64,000 nucleotides of DNA, taken from Microglena sp. YARC. Taxonomy: Eukaryota > Chlorophyta > Chlorophyceae > Chlamydomonadales > Chlamydomonadaceae. The stretch spans positions 123,447,786 to 123,511,785 of the forward strand of contig CM039462.1 of NCBI GenBank assembly GCA_022414725.1, read 5' to 3'. A program made the position numbers and the translations under genes. The notes beneath the pieces were generated by a model. It was not told the origin of the DNA. It saw only the letters and a program-made list of their open reading frames with translations, and did not search any database. Below, in pieces: positions 45,385 to 56,519 of this stretch (positions within the stretch are counted from its first letter, which is position 1; each line of letters begins with the position of its first letter).

Positions 45385-48300
45385 AGATTCGAGTCTCTTG
45401 GAGGTGAAAGGTTAGGCCCCAAAAAGGGTCCCAGGTAGTGATTGCCACTTGAAGCAAAAAAATAAAGCTCTGGTAAGAACTTGAGTGGAGCAAGTTCCAT
45501 CTCGAGCCAAATGCATTTAGCACTCGATCAGGGACCCTGGCAACGAGGGTGGTTAGCGTGTTTGAATTTGATGATGGTTGACCTGGCAGTTGGGATGGGT
45601 GTGGGGGGTATATTTGGTGATTGGTAGACCTAGCAGTTGGGCTTGTGTTTGAAGTTGATGATGGTACACCTAGCAGTTGGGAAGGGCGTGGGGGCAGGAA
45701 TTTTTATTTCCGCTATATATAGCGATTGCTAGTTTTGAATTTCGCGATAATTTCGTTATAGCAAAATGATCGCTATAAAAATGTTTTTTGTTTGCCCTAA
45801 AAAGCTAAAAAAGCTACAGAAAGCACTAAAACGCCGTCCCTGGAGGAGGCAAAAATATATATAGCTAGGAGAAACCCACTTTCAGATTAAAAAAAAATCA
45901 CTGTGTGGGGGGGTACCAGCGTTGGTATCGAGCTTCAGGGCCTTCTATAAGACAAGGAACCAGTGTCTTGACTTGGCACCATGGTGCTCCTAGTAGCTTT
46001 TGGGGTGCTACTATCAGCTTTTGGGGCTCCAATGGCAACCCCAAAAGACTCTAACGGGGCACCCCCAAAACAAGAAGATACATAATTTACCACTTCTGCT
46101 ATATATAGGGACCGGCACTTCACATGATGTTGACCAAATCCAAGTATGATATGATATGAAACCATACCAAGTATGATATGATATTGTTTATAAATGATCA
46201 CTTTAGCTTAGTCAGACTGCCGGTATCATGTGATGACATGATGTCATATGATATCGTACTGCCGTTCCCTATATATATAGAACCTTCAAGAAAACCCTTA
46301 TGATTTTCCTGCTTCAAGCTGAGCTCGGTATTTTTGTTTTGTGCGATGCGTCACAAATTGAGCAGCTTTATGTGACCCCAGAGTGAAGCGCTACCCCCCA
46401 ACCCCCCCGGGGCTCCGTGCTTTGCGCTCCGCCCTATACCTGGCTATGCCACAATCCTGAAATCAGGCCTGCGTCGCAAATTCTGCTACACAACAGGACC
46501 TACAGGAATCTGAAAACAATTTGTAGCTGAACTCTACCTGGGCATGTAGCTGAACCTGGCCCCCCTCACTCGCAGATTGGACACATCAATATCGTGGCTA
46601 AGAACCGCGAGGAAGGTCGCAAGAAGCTTGGTATGTTGGACGCGGCTGGTTCTGACGCCCTGCGCCAGTCTACTGTAGCTGCTGCTCTGGCTGGTCTTGG
46701 TAGTGAGGAGGCTGGTGGCAAGCCCTTGGTTGGTATCATCATGGGCTCTGACTCGGATCTTGCTACCATGAAGGCAGCTGCTGAGGTGAGCTTTACCCCT
46801 TTTAAAACCCCACACTTGACCCATACTTGACCCACACTTAGCTTACATTTACCTTACATTTGCTGGCTCTGCATCTCAAATAGGTATAATCACTTTTAGT
46901 TTTTTAATTTATGTCCTTTGACAAATTATAAATAATTAAGCGCAAATGAGACCTTGGTCAGCACCGTTATAGGGTCTGACTAGGATCTTGCAGCCATGAA
47001 GGCAGGCGCTGAGGTGAGCTGAACCCCCTTTAAAACCCCACACTCGACCCATACTTTGCTGAACTTGCATTTGCTGAATTCCAGGCCAAAACTGAGGTAC
47101 GAACAACGAGCGACACCTGTTGAGGAAGATCAAAACCCAAATCATCCCCTGAGTTGCTGTAATCATATGTGTGGTTGGCCCCAGGGCAAGCAAATGCGCT
47201 GGCCCCCTCAACCTCACGCCTCGTAATAAGACGCACTATTTATTTATTTATCCATTTATTTATTCATTTATTCATTTATGTATTTATTTAATCATATGTG
47301 GTGTCCCCTCTTTTATTTGTAGATGCTGGATGACTTTGGCATTGCTTTGGAGCTCACCGTTGTGTCAGCTCATCGCACTCCCGAGCGAATGATTGAGTAT
47401 GCCCGCAGCGCTCACAAGAGGGGACTGAAGTGCATCATTGCTGGTGCTGGTGGTGCCGCCCACTTGCCTGGCATGGTGGCCGCCCTCACTCCCTTGCCTG
47501 TCATTGGTGTACCCGTGAAGCCCCCTGGTTATGGACTGGACGGAGTGGACGCCCTCCTCTCTATTGTACAGATGCCTAAGGTGAGAAGAGGTGGAGAGTG
47601 TGGGCACTATTTCTTTTGGGGCCTCTCATGGTAGTTTCCAGTCAGCTACGTCAGCCAGCCACTGGGACAAGCCCAAAGTTTTCAGCTGCGTTGTCATATC
47701 AGCTTTCAGACACATTAGCTAGCTTCTGGTTGGGCCCAAGGACATAGGACGGAGTGGACGCCCTCCTTACTATTGTGCAGATGCCTAAGGTAAGAAGACG
47801 TGGAGTGTGTGCATTGTTTCTTTTAGGGCTACTCATGGCCTGTTCTACTAAGTGTTTTCAAATGTTTTTCTACTCGTTGCCTTCGCGACGCGACGCGACG
47901 CTTTGAGACGCTTGCCATGTTTCATAATTCCGTCCACTGTTTATTTTTTGGGCTAAGCTGGCAGCTTCCACCTAGCGCCAGTAGCCAGCAACTGATTCGA
48001 GCCCCCAAAAGTACAGCTGCATTGGAATGCCTGTCATGCCAGCTTCCAGACGCACTAGCTAGCTTCAGGTCTGGCCCTAGGGTGGGTGAAACGACCTTCC
48101 TAGAAGCTGCTACACATAGCCCCAGAAGCAGTTTGCCTCAAGGTATGCCTTATTATGAGGCATGAGGTTGAGGCAGCCAGCCTGTTTCCTTGCTCTGGGG
48201 TCCACCAAATGATCTTCCTATTTCTGCAGGGTGTCCCTGTTTCGGTGTGCTAAGTTAGAGCTTTGGTGGGGTTACTTTTTAGGGCAAAAAAGCTGGTAGG

Positions 48301-48615
48301 AGCACCCCAAAGGCTACAAGGAGCACCATGGTGAAGACATGGTTTCGTTTCATTAAAAACAACCCTGCCTTGCACTGCCTGTTCTACTATGGAGCCAATC
48401 ACCAAATAATCTTCCTATTCCTGCAGGGTGTCCCTGTTGCCACTGTTGCCATCGGCAATGCTGCCAACGCTGGATTGTTGGCCCTACGCATCCTGGGCAC
48501 CTCAGACCCTGTAATTCTTGACAAGATGGTGGACTACCAGGCCAATATGAAGGAGATTGTGCTGAAGAAGGCCGAGAAGTTGGAGACACAAGGATGGAGG
48601 GACTACAAGGCATAG
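39390..48615 (+). CDS. Phosphoribosylaminoimidazole carboxylase, PurK-PurE fusion (ADE2/plant type), nine exons, N-terminus unresolved
   Basis: De novo purine synthesis: converts AIR to CAIR. Exons read directly: 39390-39468, 40017-40250, 40669-40811, 41882-42028, 44049-44216, 44682-44994, 46576-46785, 47323-47580, 48427-48615. All have AG/GT borders and matching phases, about 580 residues in total. The N-terminal ATP-grasp PurK half shows [27 protein letters not shown] and [14 protein letters not shown]. The C-terminal PurE half shows [15 protein letters not shown] and [16 protein letters not shown], including the conserved His of SAHRTP. The order and length match the plant/fungal fusion enzyme. 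The exon holding the start codon, and any transit peptide, must lie before the acceptor at 39389; the frame there stays open upstream without an ATG. Stop TAG at 48613. Several exons have decayed copies in flanking introns (see findings). Identity is very secure; splice sites are inferred from sequence alone. Confidence 0.95.
40383..40533. mobile_element. MITE family B copy (inverted orientation) in PurK-PurE intron
   Basis: TAGGGAACGGTAAAATGATA left; ATCATATGATATGCCGGTCC then CTA right. The flanks TCTG/CAGA extend the symmetry. Confidence 0.75.
41057..41268. mobile_element. MITE family B copy, lengthened by ATGATAT repeats
   Basis: TAGGGACCAGAATACCATAT left; ATCATGTAGCCGTTCCCTG right; the interior AT-rich segment is repeated. 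Confidence 0.7.
41320..41850. repeat. CATGACCCCATAACC-type minisatellite in PurK-PurE intron
   Basis: Short units nest in a 53-bp unit containing AACCACACCCCATAACACCA; it ends 30 bp before exon 4. Confidence 0.9.
43055..43378. repeat. 33-bp minisatellite, 10 copies, in PurK-PurE intron
   Basis: Unit GCTCACCTGTCTCAGCTGAT then TTAGTACAGTAAT; one copy has CACATG. Confidence 0.95.
43580..43742. mobile_element. MITE family B copy with duplicated left end
   Basis: GTTGGGAACGGCAACATGAT occurs twice in tandem (43580 and 43602) before the core; right end GATTTTCCGATCCCTA. Confidence 0.7.
44482..44650 (+). pseudogene. Decayed duplicate of PurK-PurE exon 6 in the preceding intron
   Basis: After its own acceptor CTCTGCCTCAG it reads [16 protein letters not shown]..., then [20 protein letters not shown], against the live [20 protein letters not shown] at 44683. 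It has an internal insertion (repeat of the TGTACTGCTGAA segment), diverges after CAGTTCGAGAAC and lacks a donor. Confidence 0.85.
45700..45905 (-). repeat. Dispersed repeat H, reverse copy in PurK-PurE intron 6
   Basis: CGCTATATATAGCGATTGCT is a perfect-looking inner palindrome; then GCGATAATTTCGTTATAGCA and GTCCCTGGAGGAGGC. Confidence 0.6.
46105..46272. mobile_element. MITE family B copy flanked by TA repeats
   Basis: TAGGGACCGGCACTTCACAT left; GATATCGTACTGCCGTTCCC then TA right. Flanks are TATATA on both sides, consistent with insertion at TA. Confidence 0.75.
46335..46520. repeat. Dispersed repeat with GTGCGACG blocks, copy 2
   Basis: GTGCGATGCGTCACAAATTG ... CCCCCAACCCCCCCGGGGCT ... 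AATCCTGAAATCAGGCCTGC ... GGACCTACAGGAATCTG. It ends 55 bp before PurK-PurE exon 7. Confidence 0.5.
47945..48128. mobile_element. MITE family A copy in PurK-PurE intron
   Basis: TTGGGCTAAGCTGGCAGCTT left arm; CTTCCTAGAAGCTGCTACAC then ATAGCCCCAG right arm. A further core fragment lies at 47640-47740. Confidence 0.6.
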
Positions 48616-48688
48616 ATTTGAATTGTTGCATGGTTCTTCAGCCAACTTGAGGCTACTCACTGCCTGCCAATTCCAAGTCCCCCCGTGC

Positions 48689-48870
48689 AATTCTTGACAA
48701 GATGGTGGACTACCAGGCCAATATGAAGGAGATTGTGCTGAAGAAGGCCGAGAAGTTGGAGACACAAGGGTGGAGTGACTACAAGACATACATTTGAATT
48801 GTTACATGGTTCTTTAGCCAACTTAAGGCTACGCACTGCCTGCCAATTCCAAGTCCCCCCTGTGCGATAC
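48689..48870 (+). pseudogene. Tandem duplicate of the last PurK-PurE exon and 3' UTR
   Basis: GACAAGATGGTGGACTACCA to GGAGTGACTACAAGACATAC repeats 48518-48612, and the following 3' UTR (TTGAATTGTTACATGGTTCT) repeats 48617-48680. The copy ends in ACATACATTTGA instead of TAG after GCA. Confidence 0.9.
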
Positions 48871-49199
48871 CCGCGGAAACCAGGGAGCACACTAAGCGGA
48901 TTAGACAGAGTAAAGACTTGTACAAGTCAAGGGATGGAGGGAGTACAAGCAATGAAGTCATTTGTGTGGATGCGTCGAAAGGCTGCAACCAGGGTGGTTC
49001 AGGGAGAACCTCAAATCTGCCTCTCGAAACACAGCCTGTTTCAGAATCTGCTTCTGGAGATGCAACCGATTTCAAATTCTATGTCTGCAAGGCCCCCCCC
49101 CCCCCCCCCCCCCCCCCACACACACACCACACACACACCACACACACACACTCCCCCCAAATCTGCGCCTGGGACGCGCTCGGACACTCAAAGATATAA

Positions 49200-50000
49200 A
49201 TAACCAGAGATAAAAGATAAACTGCCTCAGGAAGTGCCCAGAGAGGGTTACACCCCTTCAAGGGTTGTTAATGTCTTACAAGGTAATTTACTCTCCTATG
49301 CAATGAGATTCAACGGACCCTTTAAAGGGACGCAGCGTTCTGACAAACCCTGGATGCAATATTTCCTAAATGCAGATTACGTAAGCGTTGCACATCCGCT
49401 GTTGCCTGCCACATGACCTTTTTATTCAAATCTTATAAACCTTTATAGCTTTTAGATTTAAGTTTGCCTGGGTAATATTGAGGTATGCAGTTTGATTGCC
49501 CTTATTATGATTATGACTATAACTCCTAACTTGTGGTTTGCACTCATCTCGACAAAATGATGACAGTGCATATTTTGGCCAATAAATAAATAGCACGCCT
49601 TATTACAAGGCGAGAGGTTGAGGGGGCCAGCCCGTTCGCTTGCACGGGGGCCTACCACCCAATATTGTGTCTAACATATGCACCCGCGCGCGAGCACCTA
49701 CCAGAGTGTCAGTCCAACTGCTCCACCTTCCTATATCTTACCACCATCTGTCATGTTCAGTGGTGACAGGCTAAAGTTAAGTTGATGAGAAATGCACACG
49801 TGTTAGTTTTTTCACCCATTGCTCAATTCACTCTCATGGGGGTGGCACGTGTTCAAGTGGGCAGGCAATTTTTCGGCTTCTCACTCATTATTACGAGCTT
49901 GATTTTTTATTTATGTTTTGTGTTTAGAGAGTGGAATAGACTACCTCCGTGGCCCCGTTTCGATAGTTTGTTTTTTAAAAGTGGAATCAGTCAATTAGAC
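49200..50000. other. Intergenic; possible non-LTR retrotransposon remnants
   Basis: Weak coding-like pieces: PSRVVNVLQGNLLSYAMRFN at 49250 and VFREWNRLPPWP at 49920, the latter recalling the R-x-WN-x-LP end of some non-LTR polyproteins. Not enough for assignment. Confidence 0.25.
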
Positions 50001-50129
50001 TCCTGTTAAATGTAATTACAACGGACACCGGTGAGGGAACTTCAGGAGGACCCCCAACTCTGCCGCCTGAGACGCAACCAATTGTATATCCTGCGTCCAG
50101 CATCGCAATGGACCCTTCCTTCTGGTCAA

Positions 50130-50425
50130 CAGTCAAAAACCTAAAACCATAAACCCTAAGCCCTAAAATAAATAGCACTCACATAAATGCCACGCCAATC
50201 AATGCCACTTCTACAAATGCTGCAAAAAAAGCTCAACTAGGTACCACATAATGATAAACCAATTCATTAAATAACACTCAAATATATACCACTGAAATAA
50301 ATGAAATTTGAATCAAAAACCACACAGGTTAATGAACAATAAAACCTTAACCCTAAACCCTACATTCCAACTTCTGAAACCTAAACCCTAAAACTTAAAC
50401 CCTAAACCCTAAATCTAAAAGGAAA
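50130..50425. repeat. Interstitial telomere-like CCCTAAA tracts
   Basis: TAAACCCTAAGCCCTAAAAT at 50150 and AAACCCTAAACCCTAAATCT near 50397, with degenerate units between. The unit is the plant-type telomere repeat; smaller traces lie at 9021-9080. Confidence 0.75.
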
Positions 50426-50701
50426 AAAACTCAATTAAGTACCTATAACATTTGAGCCACTCTGATAAACACTACTAAATTAAGCAACACTCAAGTTGTT
50501 GCCATAAAAACGTAAAACAAAGGCGATAAAGACCACTCTAATAGATACCGTTCACATAAATATTACTAACATATATTGAGTCCTGCGACGGAACGGACTC
50601 TTCTACGTTGCGTCTGCGCCTTTGCGAGCATCCTGAACAAACCTGCTGGTGATGTGCTGCCCCCTTCCCAAGGTTGACAAAGTTGAGAAAACAATCATTC
50701 A

Positions 50702-50872
50702 TGTAAGTTAACAGATCAGGGGTAGGCCAAATAGGGTAAATTTACTTGCCCAACCGTAATAGGAAGGGCTATAAAGAAATAGCAATGATGAAGTGAGCCC
50801 CAAACAATCTTTTTACCGACGGGGCCCTGAGTTCGTGCTAAAAGGATCAATTAGTTTTACAATATTCTTGCG
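50702..50872 (-). repeat. Dispersed repeat F, full reverse copy
   Basis: ATGTAAGTTAACAGATCAGG then GGTAGGCCAAATAGGG ... GGGCCCTGAGTTCGTGC ... CAATTAG. Partial copies also lie at 11850-11895, 19614-19692, 20030-20092 and 25282-25332. Confidence 0.6.
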
Positions 50873-51497
50873 ACAATATCCTACTAATATATCGGGTTTG
50901 ATAGTTATTTATTTAGCACCTAAAATTTTATATTTCAGCTTACTTTAGCTTATATTTTCATAGAATGTAACAAGTAACTTTGATTAAGAAGCCTTAGAAA
51001 TTGAAAATTAGAAAACGCTGAAAGTATCGTGGTGTTTACGAATGTGCCTTCTAACTGTTGTGAGCCTTTTGATCGCATTATATCCTCAGTATAATGGTTC
51101 TTTAAGGGGCGGCCTCAGATGGTGGGACACTCGGGCTGAGTTACAGCTGTGATGCGTTCGTTACACATCCCGCTCCCGTTTGTAGCAACCCTACTGGCGA
51201 CATTATCGTAGTGCTGTCCAAGCCTCTTACTTCCACTGAAGCTGTCCTACCTGTTGCTGATGAGGCACCTCCCTGCTCTTTCATGCTTCTTTCGTTCATT
51301 ACTTCCGTTCTGGCGCTGCGCGATATATTAAATCGATCCTTTCTTTCTGGCGAACGTATATAGGCTAGTCCCTAACTTTTGACGCGGTGCAGTATTCGCG
51401 CAGGAATCGGATCTCCAAGGTTGGGTTACATTATCCGAAACCAGCCTAGGGCCTCGGGGCCTGGCGGGGGGCCTGGCGGCTACCATCCTGGCCCAAA

Positions 51498-51712
51498 ATG
51501 AGCTTGGCGGAAATAGGATACCGTTCAAATTCGCGGTGCATGCAGTCTGTCTACGACACTCGCATCTTCTACATACCAACGGCAATTTTCGAGCAGCGAA
51601 GCTTCCGATTGGCTGCAGCTTCCGACTGTTTTTCGGCCGACCTCGGAGGAGCCCCTAGAGGAGCGGCGAAGCCCATGGAGGGACGCAGCGACGCTGGAGC
51701 TTCGAGAAGAAG
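51498..51712 (+). other. Open reading frame with start and donor, unknown
   Basis: ATG in a good context (CCAAAATGAGC) opens 71 codons beginning MSLAEIGYRSNSRCMQSVYD and ending in an Arg-rich stretch at a donor AAG|GTATGA. CpG density is higher than in the surroundings, and the opposite strand is also open. It could be a first exon upstream of the AP2-like gene or chance; nothing links it by frame. Confidence 0.22.
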
Positions 51713-52070
51713 GTATGAGCAAACGATAAGTTGCAGCAGAAGCTCGTGTCTACCACTGTCTGCAAAATCAATTCGCTGAATGTCCAAACCTCGTACTGTG
51801 CTGTGTTCAGAACCCCTGAAAGGCCCTCCTCAAGAGAAAGTCGAATCCAATGCCTGAGGTGGGTGACTGGGGGTGGGTGGGTGGGGGGGTGGGGGGGGGG
51901 CGGGTATTGTATAGATTGTTGTCTGAGTTGGGGGTAGGGTTTGGCAGTGTTTTGATTTCAAATGCATGTAGGTCAGCTAGTCCTAACTAGCGAAATGTGC
52001 GACGCAAGCCTGATGACAGGACGGTTGCGTGGCACGTGTCATGTAGAGTGAAGCTCGGCGCGAAGCGCAG

Positions 52071-52386
52071 CCTGTTCAAGGGGGATTTTGTTTTAGGAGT
52101 CCCTGTTCAAGGGGGATTTTGTTTTAGGAGTCCCTGTTCAAGGGGGATTTTGTTTTAGGGGTCCCTGTTCAAGGGGGATTTTTGTTTTAGGGGTCCCTGT
52201 TCAAGGGGGATTTTGTTTTAGGGGTCCCTGTTCAAGGGGGATTTTGTTTTAGGGGTCCCTGTTCAAGGGGGATTTTGTTTTAGGGGTCCCTGTTCAAGGG
52301 GGATTTTGTTTTAGGGGTCCCTGTTCAAGGGGGATTTTGTTTTAGGGGTCCCTGTTCAAGGGGGATTTTGTTTTAGGGGTCCCTGT
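52071..52386. repeat. 31-bp minisatellite, 10 copies
   Basis: Unit CCTGTTCAAGGGGGATTTTG then TTTTAGGGGTC; the first two copies have GGAGTC. Confidence 0.95.
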
Positions 52387-53545
52387 GGAAACATGCATTT
52401 TGCACATAGATGACACATGTTAAATACGTTTGTAACAACTTTGTCAAGCCTCTGAATTGTACAGAGAAGTAACTAAAAGTCTTGTACTACAACCTAGCCC
52501 CAACATTACTACAAACCTGACACATACTCATTAAGTCATCATCAATTCATATTCCTTGCGTAGCATAAGAAAAAGGTATGCTACCTCATCCTGCGCTGCC
52601 TCATCATCAGCTACCCCACGCTCAGCTACATCATCCTCAGGTACCATATTCTTAGCTACCCCACGCTCAGCTACCTCATCCTGCGCTGCCTCGTAGCATA
52701 AGAAAAGGGTCTGCTTGATCATATCACATCATGAAAAATGTGATACTATCAATTGTGGTGGCACATGCAAGACACACATGCACACAAAGCACACACAAAC
52801 AAATACAATAACTACCCTCATCACGCCTGTCTCCTGTGTTGGTGCAACCTCTTCCAGCATGTCCTCAACCTCGGCCTAATAATTCTCCAAGGACAAGGCC
52901 TAGCCATAATCACATGGGCGGGCAGCGCAGGCGCGGGCAGTTTAGTATGTTCAATTTTGCTCATATCTCATGCCTTTGCAACAGTCAATCAACCAACCAA
53001 CCAGCAGTCAAACAAAGTAACTTCAATAATCGGATTCTAGATTACATGTGTACTGTCTGGTCTTGGGCATGCATGGGTCACTCTCAGATTTATTACTTGG
53101 TGACTTCCACCAGGGGTCTAACCAGGGTTGGGCCTAGACTAGCCCAGGCCCAACCCAGGCGACAAAGGTGCGGCGGAGGGCTCAAATCACTTACTGGCGT
53201 TGCAAACGTCGCGTCGCAAGGCCCACTTCACACCGAGCATCGCACTGGCGTTGCACCGAGTAGCTCAAGTTGCACGTCGCACAATAAAATATCTGGGGGC
53301 TGGGGTGTGGTGGGGGGGGGGGGTAGAGGGGGAGGGGTGTGTGTGTTGTGTGTGTGGGGTGTGGGTGTGTGTGTAGGAGGGTCGAGTGCTTGGCTATGCA
53401 TATGAGCTTATAGAACCATAGGTCTTGAGAAGAAAGTTAAATTTGCCACATCTGCTATATGCATACCAGAGCATACCACACATGTTTGACTTGTGACAAA
53501 CGTCCTGCCAAAATGTATCATCATTGAGACAGCGAGGGGAAGTAG

Positions 53546-53594
<49 letters not shown>

Positions 53595-53702
53595 CCCCCC
53601 CCCCCGCCCGATTAGAGGGACCGTGGGCTGGTTGTGGATGTGAATGTCACTCATTGGCGTCAACTCCCTGCCAGCAGTGCTCCAAGGCTACTGGAATACT
53701 GC

Positions 53703-56488
53703 ATGGCTACGGATACAAGTGATTTCACACCTGTGTGGCCACGCCCAATGCCTGAGGTTCTAGACCTACCTGACAGGAGAGCAGTGGATTCTCAGAACCA
53801 TGGCTACAAATTTGTGGTGTACGAATCAGGCCGCAACGGAAAAAAGCGAGAAAGACCGTATTGGGGCCAAGTCAAACTCTACGCAAAGGAACAAGCTGAG
53901 CTACCAGAGAGTCTCCGGACTGGTGCTTCCAAGGAGAAAATAAAGGTAACATGATGCTGGTAATCTCTGGTGTTAGGACTGGATAGGCTGATGGCACATC
54001 TGATAGCTTGATGCTGATTATTACTACTAATTGCGATACTTGTGAGTGTTCCAACTTTTATTTTTTTGATTATTATAATTTGATACACAATATAATGATA
54101 CATTTATAATATTAGAGTACTAGTGCAGTGCCCGTGTGGACGTTGGGCAGACTTGTTTTGGAGTGGTATAGAACAGTTAGTTATAGAACAAGTTAGTTAT
54201 AGAACAAGTGGGTATAGAGCAAGTGGGTATAGAACAGTGGGTATAGAATGGTTAGTTATAGAACAAGTGGGTATAGAACAGTTAGTTATAGAACAAGTGG
54301 GTATATAACAGTTAGTTATAGAACAAGTTACACCTTTGCCCTCCCCCCCACCCCCCTTCCCCACTCCACCCATCCCCTCCCCTCCCTCGACACACATACA
54401 ATTTGATTTTTTTCTGCTGCAACTGAACCTTTCTTACGAATCTCCCCCTCCTTACTGTCCTTCCCCCTCTCCCTCCCTCCTCCATCGACCCATCCCCCCC
54501 CCCCCCCCCCCCCCCCCCCTCTATCCCCCTCTATCTCTCCACTCCTCCCACCCCACCCCCTCCTTCTCCCTCCCCCATGCACCCACAAAACACATCACGA
54601 ATACCCCCTACTCCCCCCCCCCCCCCCCCCCCCCCCACACACACTCCTTACCATCCTCACCAATCCATTCCTACCTCAGCTTCCCTACCCCTCCCTCCTC
54701 CCTCCCATCCACCCACCCCATCCTACCCCACCCTCTCTCCCTCCCATCCTTTCCCTTCCTCCCTCCCTCACCTCCACACCCATACACATACATACCACAC
54801 TACTTCTCCCTAACTCTTCCCTACCACTTTAGGTGTGGGCTTAGCTGATGCCTAATGATTAGGGATCGGCATATCATATGATTTTGACCTACGGCGAGTA
54901 TGATATCATATGATATCAAACAAATTGCATCATATGATATTGTATATAAATGGTAACTTTAGCCTAGTCAGACTGCCGGCATCATATGATATCATATGAT
55001 ATCATATTGTCTATCCCTACTAATGATGGACGGGACAAAGGGCAGCCACAACTGGCGCTCGTTTGCACATATTCCGTCCTAGCTGAGAACTCCGGACTGT
55101 CGCAATCTCTGAGCTACTTACCGGCAGCTATTGAATGCTTCCTTACGCGTCATTATCATTATTGTTGTTTTGACCAGCAGGGGCCTTCATTCAGCCACTG
55201 TTGTCACCCTCTCACTATAGCATTGCGCTTAGTAACAGTATTCTTGGTGAAAGGGAAAGAGGGTGCAGAGATGTTGGGAGCATTGCAATGGGAAGAGAGC
55301 ACAGACAATAATGGGCATGGAAGTACATAAGAGCACAGGCAAGGGTAGTTAAATAAGTTTGGATTACACCATCAACCACAGCGAAGGCAAAGTGCCCATC
55401 CGTGAGACGGATTCAGAAAACGTTCGCAGGCGGAGAAACACAGCTGATTGTTTGAATTTCCGTCGGGGCAGCCGGATATAACGGTCCTGAGTGACACGCC
55501 GACCAGGATATTTTTAATCATATAGATATATGAGATTGCGAGGACGGTTGTCCCCAGGGATAGTCACCTGTTTGGCCTCATAAAAGGTAATGATAACGCC
55601 TGGTAGGGCGTGGTGTTAAGGGAGCCCGTCGTACGCGGGTGGGGAGTGGTCTCCTACCTCAACTGGACAAGCTACCATCGCGGTTGACGACAACCTGCAA
55701 CGCCAAGAGGCTACCTAGAAGGGGGAGTCGAACCCCGACTCTTCTTCCTCCAGCAATCTGGTCTACCGCTAGACCATTGCATATCACTGATAGGGGCTGC
55801 TTGGCCTCATACTTATACAAGTATATAAGTTCTACCCGATTTGCATGATTATTTAATCAATTCTGCAATTTCTGTTACGCAGACAATCGCCACAAATAGC
55901 TTTGAGACTGCTGAGGAAGCCGCCAAGGCGGTGGAACAGGTGGGTGCCTGCACTGCTCTTCTTCTCCTGCTACGGCTCAATGGGGGGGGGGGGGGGGGGG
56001 GGATGCTGCCTATAAGCTGCCAAGGCGGTGGACAGGTGGGTGCCTGCACTGCTCTTCTTTCCTGCTACGGCTCAATGGGTGTGTGTGTGTGTGTGTGTGT
56101 GTTGTGGGGGGGGGGGAGGATGCTGCCTAGAAGCTGGCAAGGCGGGGGGCTTGGAACAGGTGGGTGCCTTGCACTGCTCTTCTTTCCTGCTACGGCTCAA
56201 TGGGGGGAGGGGGTGGATGCTGCCTAGAAGCTGCCAAGGCGGTGGACAGGTGGGTACCTGCACTGCTCTTTCTTTCCCTGCTAACGGCTCAATGGGGGGG
56301 GGGGGGGGGGGGGGGATGCTGCTATAAGCTGTCAGGCGGTGGACAGGTGGGTGCCTGCACTGCTCTTCTTTTCTGCTACGGCTCAATGGGGGGGGGGGGG
56401 GGGGGGGGGGGGAGGATGCTGCTATAAGCTGCCAAGGCGGTGGACAGGTGGGTGCCTGCACTGCTCTTCTTTCCTGCTACGGCTCAAT

Positions 56489-56519
<31 letters not shown>

